Source: Prunella strophiata
Lineage: Eukaryota; Chordata; Aves; Passeriformes; Prunellidae
NCBI GenBank assembly: GCA_036583965.1
Contig: JAZBQD010000030.1
Coordinates: 108,784,662 to 108,848,661 of the forward strand
Reading direction: 5' to 3'
DNA: 64,000 nt
Made by a program: the position numbers and the translations under genes
In this document: positions 62,641 through 64,000 of the stretch, one piece after another
Layout: each line of letters starts with the position of its first letter
How positions within the stretch are numbered: the stretch's first letter is position 1
Notes under the pieces: model-generated
The model's database searches: none
What the model was told of the DNA's origin: nothing
The model's input: only the letters and a program-made list of their open reading frames with translations

Positions 62641-63590
62641 TGTCCTAGGTTACAATGTTAAGATGTGTATTATTTTTTTGCCTGGAGCTAGATCTTTTAA
62701 GCTTTTGGTGAGTTATAATACACACTAGGATAGCCCAGCTACCTGGCAGAAGGCATAATGAGTAGGATGGCTCTTGCAGTCATGTTGGAAACAAAAATGT
62801 TTTAATAAAAGGCAAAATAACAAAGAGAAAAACCGATGTAGGTGCAAGCAGGTCTTGTACCTAGTAAAACACCTTACAAAAGCCATTAGTTTCTTTGTTC
62901 ACTTACTTTTCTAGTAAATTGCCCAGGCAGGACTTCTTGGCTTCTAGTCCAATTAGCTGTCTTAAATTTAAAGTGAAGTCCCCTTTGTCCTATAAGGTGT
63001 CCCCTTTGCTAAGTGGTGAGAGAAACTTCTGAGCCTTTTCCTTTTTGAGGAGACAAAGGACAGTTTTATTACTCCACCAATAGGAGGCACATTCCTACAA
63101 AGATGTACCCAAAAAGTATGTATTCTACCACCATCCCCATGTACTGTTAAAACTAGGAGGGGCAGTGCTTTCCTTATCTCCTTCCTCTGGACTATCTCCT
63201 GTGAATGGTTCTGTTAATGGCCCATCAATGCCTTATCACAGACTCATAGAATGACCTCGGTCCATTGTGAGCTGCTCCACCCAAGGGCAGGAGCCAAGCA
63301 TCCCCACATGAATATAATCTAGAATTTAGACAGAACAAGGCAGCCCTACCCACTGGCTTCCAAAGGACAAAAGCTACCAGACCTTTCTGCAGGATCACTG
63401 CTTCAACGAGACCACTTCATCTGGACTGCTACCACCACCCCAACTAGTGGAGTGCCAGGTTGTATTCTGACTCTGTCAGCGGTTTTCTTTTGTACAATCG
63501 CATGTATTTTATTTTAGTTTTTTATTAAATTGTATTTCTGACTTGGAGTCTCTCACTGGCTTTACTTTCAAACTAGCAACAGCAGCAGCA
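62641..63590 (+). mobile_element. Probable solo LTR, second LTR-like block
   Basis: It begins TGTCCTAGGTTACAATG at 62641. It contains AATGTTTTAATAAAAGGC near 62798 and a TGTCCCCTTT segment near 62998. Further in are CTTCCAAAGGACAAAAGCTA and CTTTCTGCAGGATCACTGCT, then CCAGGTTGTATTCTGACTCT and ATTAAA at 63524-63529. It ends with GACTTGGAGTCTCTCACTGG and a terminus near AACTAGCAACA at about 63586. Late polyadenylation signal plus a short U5-like end and TG...CA termini are LTR features. At about 945 bp it would be long for an avian LTR, and it may really be two abutting LTRs split near 62997. No clear target-site duplication and no internal viral coding region are present. Confidence 0.55.
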
Positions 63591-63659
63591 GCTATTCCAG
63601 AGAACTTGGAGCCTCTCCTTCCCAGATGCCAGGCTGAGGCAGCAAACATTACCCTGGAG

Positions 63660-63725
63660 CAGACAGGGGAGCGAGCGGGGCTGTAACGCGAATCCCCGCG
63701 CTCGGCCGGGCCAGCACAGACACTT
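63660..63725. promoter_or_regulatory. CpG-dense patch near the right edge
   Basis: About ten CpGs lie in 60 bp (GAGCGAGCGGGG, TAACGCGAAT, CCCCGCGCTCGGCCGGG), directly beyond the LTR-like block. It contains the stem-loop listed at 63672-63704. It may be the edge of a CpG island that continues outside the window, or an isolated GC patch. CpG density falls again after 63725, which argues for a small isolated patch. Confidence 0.4.
63672..63704. other. GC-rich imperfect inverted repeat
   Basis: CGAGC-GGGG (63672-63680) pairs with CCCC-GC-GCTCG (63694-63704), leaving a two-base GC bulge and a 13-nt loop CTGTAACGCGAAT. Nine GC-rich pairs make this a stable potential hairpin in either strand. It could be a dyad protein-binding site or chance in GC-rich DNA. 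Confidence 0.6.
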
Positions 63726-64000
63726 GTGGAAAGCAGATACCCCTGGCTGCCCTGCAGAGATGCAGAGCTGAGATTAATGGCAACTGTGGGGGCTGCCTTC
63801 CCCTCTGTGCCAGGCGTGCTTTAAAGCCGTGGCCTCCTGCCATCTCGAAACATTACCCTCTGGTATTGTCTTCAGTCAGGCCCCTCATCAGCAATGTGAA
63901 AAGAGAGAAGAAGCTGGTGGCAGGATTAGAGGAGAGGTTGAAATATTCTGGGCAGCATGTGCTGTAAGTCACATTATACAAAGAGGATTATTGGGCTGCT
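63726..64000. other. Right-edge sequence, nothing recognised
   Basis: No exon, repeat family or RNA gene is recognised. A minus-strand frame of 64 codons covering 63649-63843 has no motif. Confidence 0.5.

Noticed and set aside
63240..63260. ACTCATAGAATGACC resembling a reversed CR1 tail
   Set aside because: It lies inside the LTR-like block and no further CR1 landmarks follow on the minus strand.

Overview
The window looks like vertebrate, very probably passerine bird, nuclear DNA. The base composition is AT-leaning and CpG-poor, with three short CpG-rich patches. The interspersed repeats are CR1-type LINE fragments and solo-LTR-like blocks rather than the SINE/L1 pattern of mammals. The CR1 fragment at 53235-53410 keeps the 3' end and pentamer tail that I associate with passerine CR1 families. 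No prokaryotic gene organisation is present. Species and chromosome cannot be read from the sequence.

I recognise no protein-coding gene, tRNA, rRNA or known ncRNA. The many short open frames have no recognisable domains, overlap on both strands, and often cross repeats. I treat them as chance frames. The best gene-related signal is a CpG island at about 4090-4590. It carries a GC box, a CCAAT box on the minus strand, and a perfect consensus 5' splice site on the minus strand (CAG|GTGAGT, exon ending at 4111). I read this as a promoter and mostly non-coding first exon of a gene transcribed leftwards, whose coding exons lie outside the window or were not recognised. A weaker CpG-rich patch at 49310-49530 has a possible plus-strand donor. 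A third, at 63660-63725, sits at the right edge just after an LTR-like block.

Layout: 1-4090 is single-copy-like DNA with a 46/47-bp tandem duplication. 4090-4590 is the CpG island. 4591-14339 is featureless apart from simple repeats. A CR1 fragment lies at 14340-14600. A 955-nt uninterrupted homopurine GGAA-type array occupies 18755-19709. CR1 fragments at 20485-20775 and 22608-22912 flank an LTR-like block at about 21895-22115. A degenerate CR1 at 29380-30060 is followed by an A/C-rich tract at 30517-30730. A perfect (ATC)23 microsatellite lies at 38950-39018 and an AT/TG-rich tract at 39306-39375. An old CR1-like element lies at 42060-43265, and a young-looking CR1 3' end with an (AGTCT)5 tail at 53235-53410. 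Two adjacent LTR-like blocks occupy 62226-63590. Between these are long single-copy stretches, some AT-rich with many homeodomain-type TAAT cores, which could be conserved non-coding DNA. Only comparison with other birds could show that.

No previously undescribed gene system is visible. The observations most worth checking are the leftward promoter/first exon, the very long homopurine array, several exact short tandem duplications (one doubling a splice-acceptor-like motif), and the hairpins at 17775-17799 and 63672-63704.
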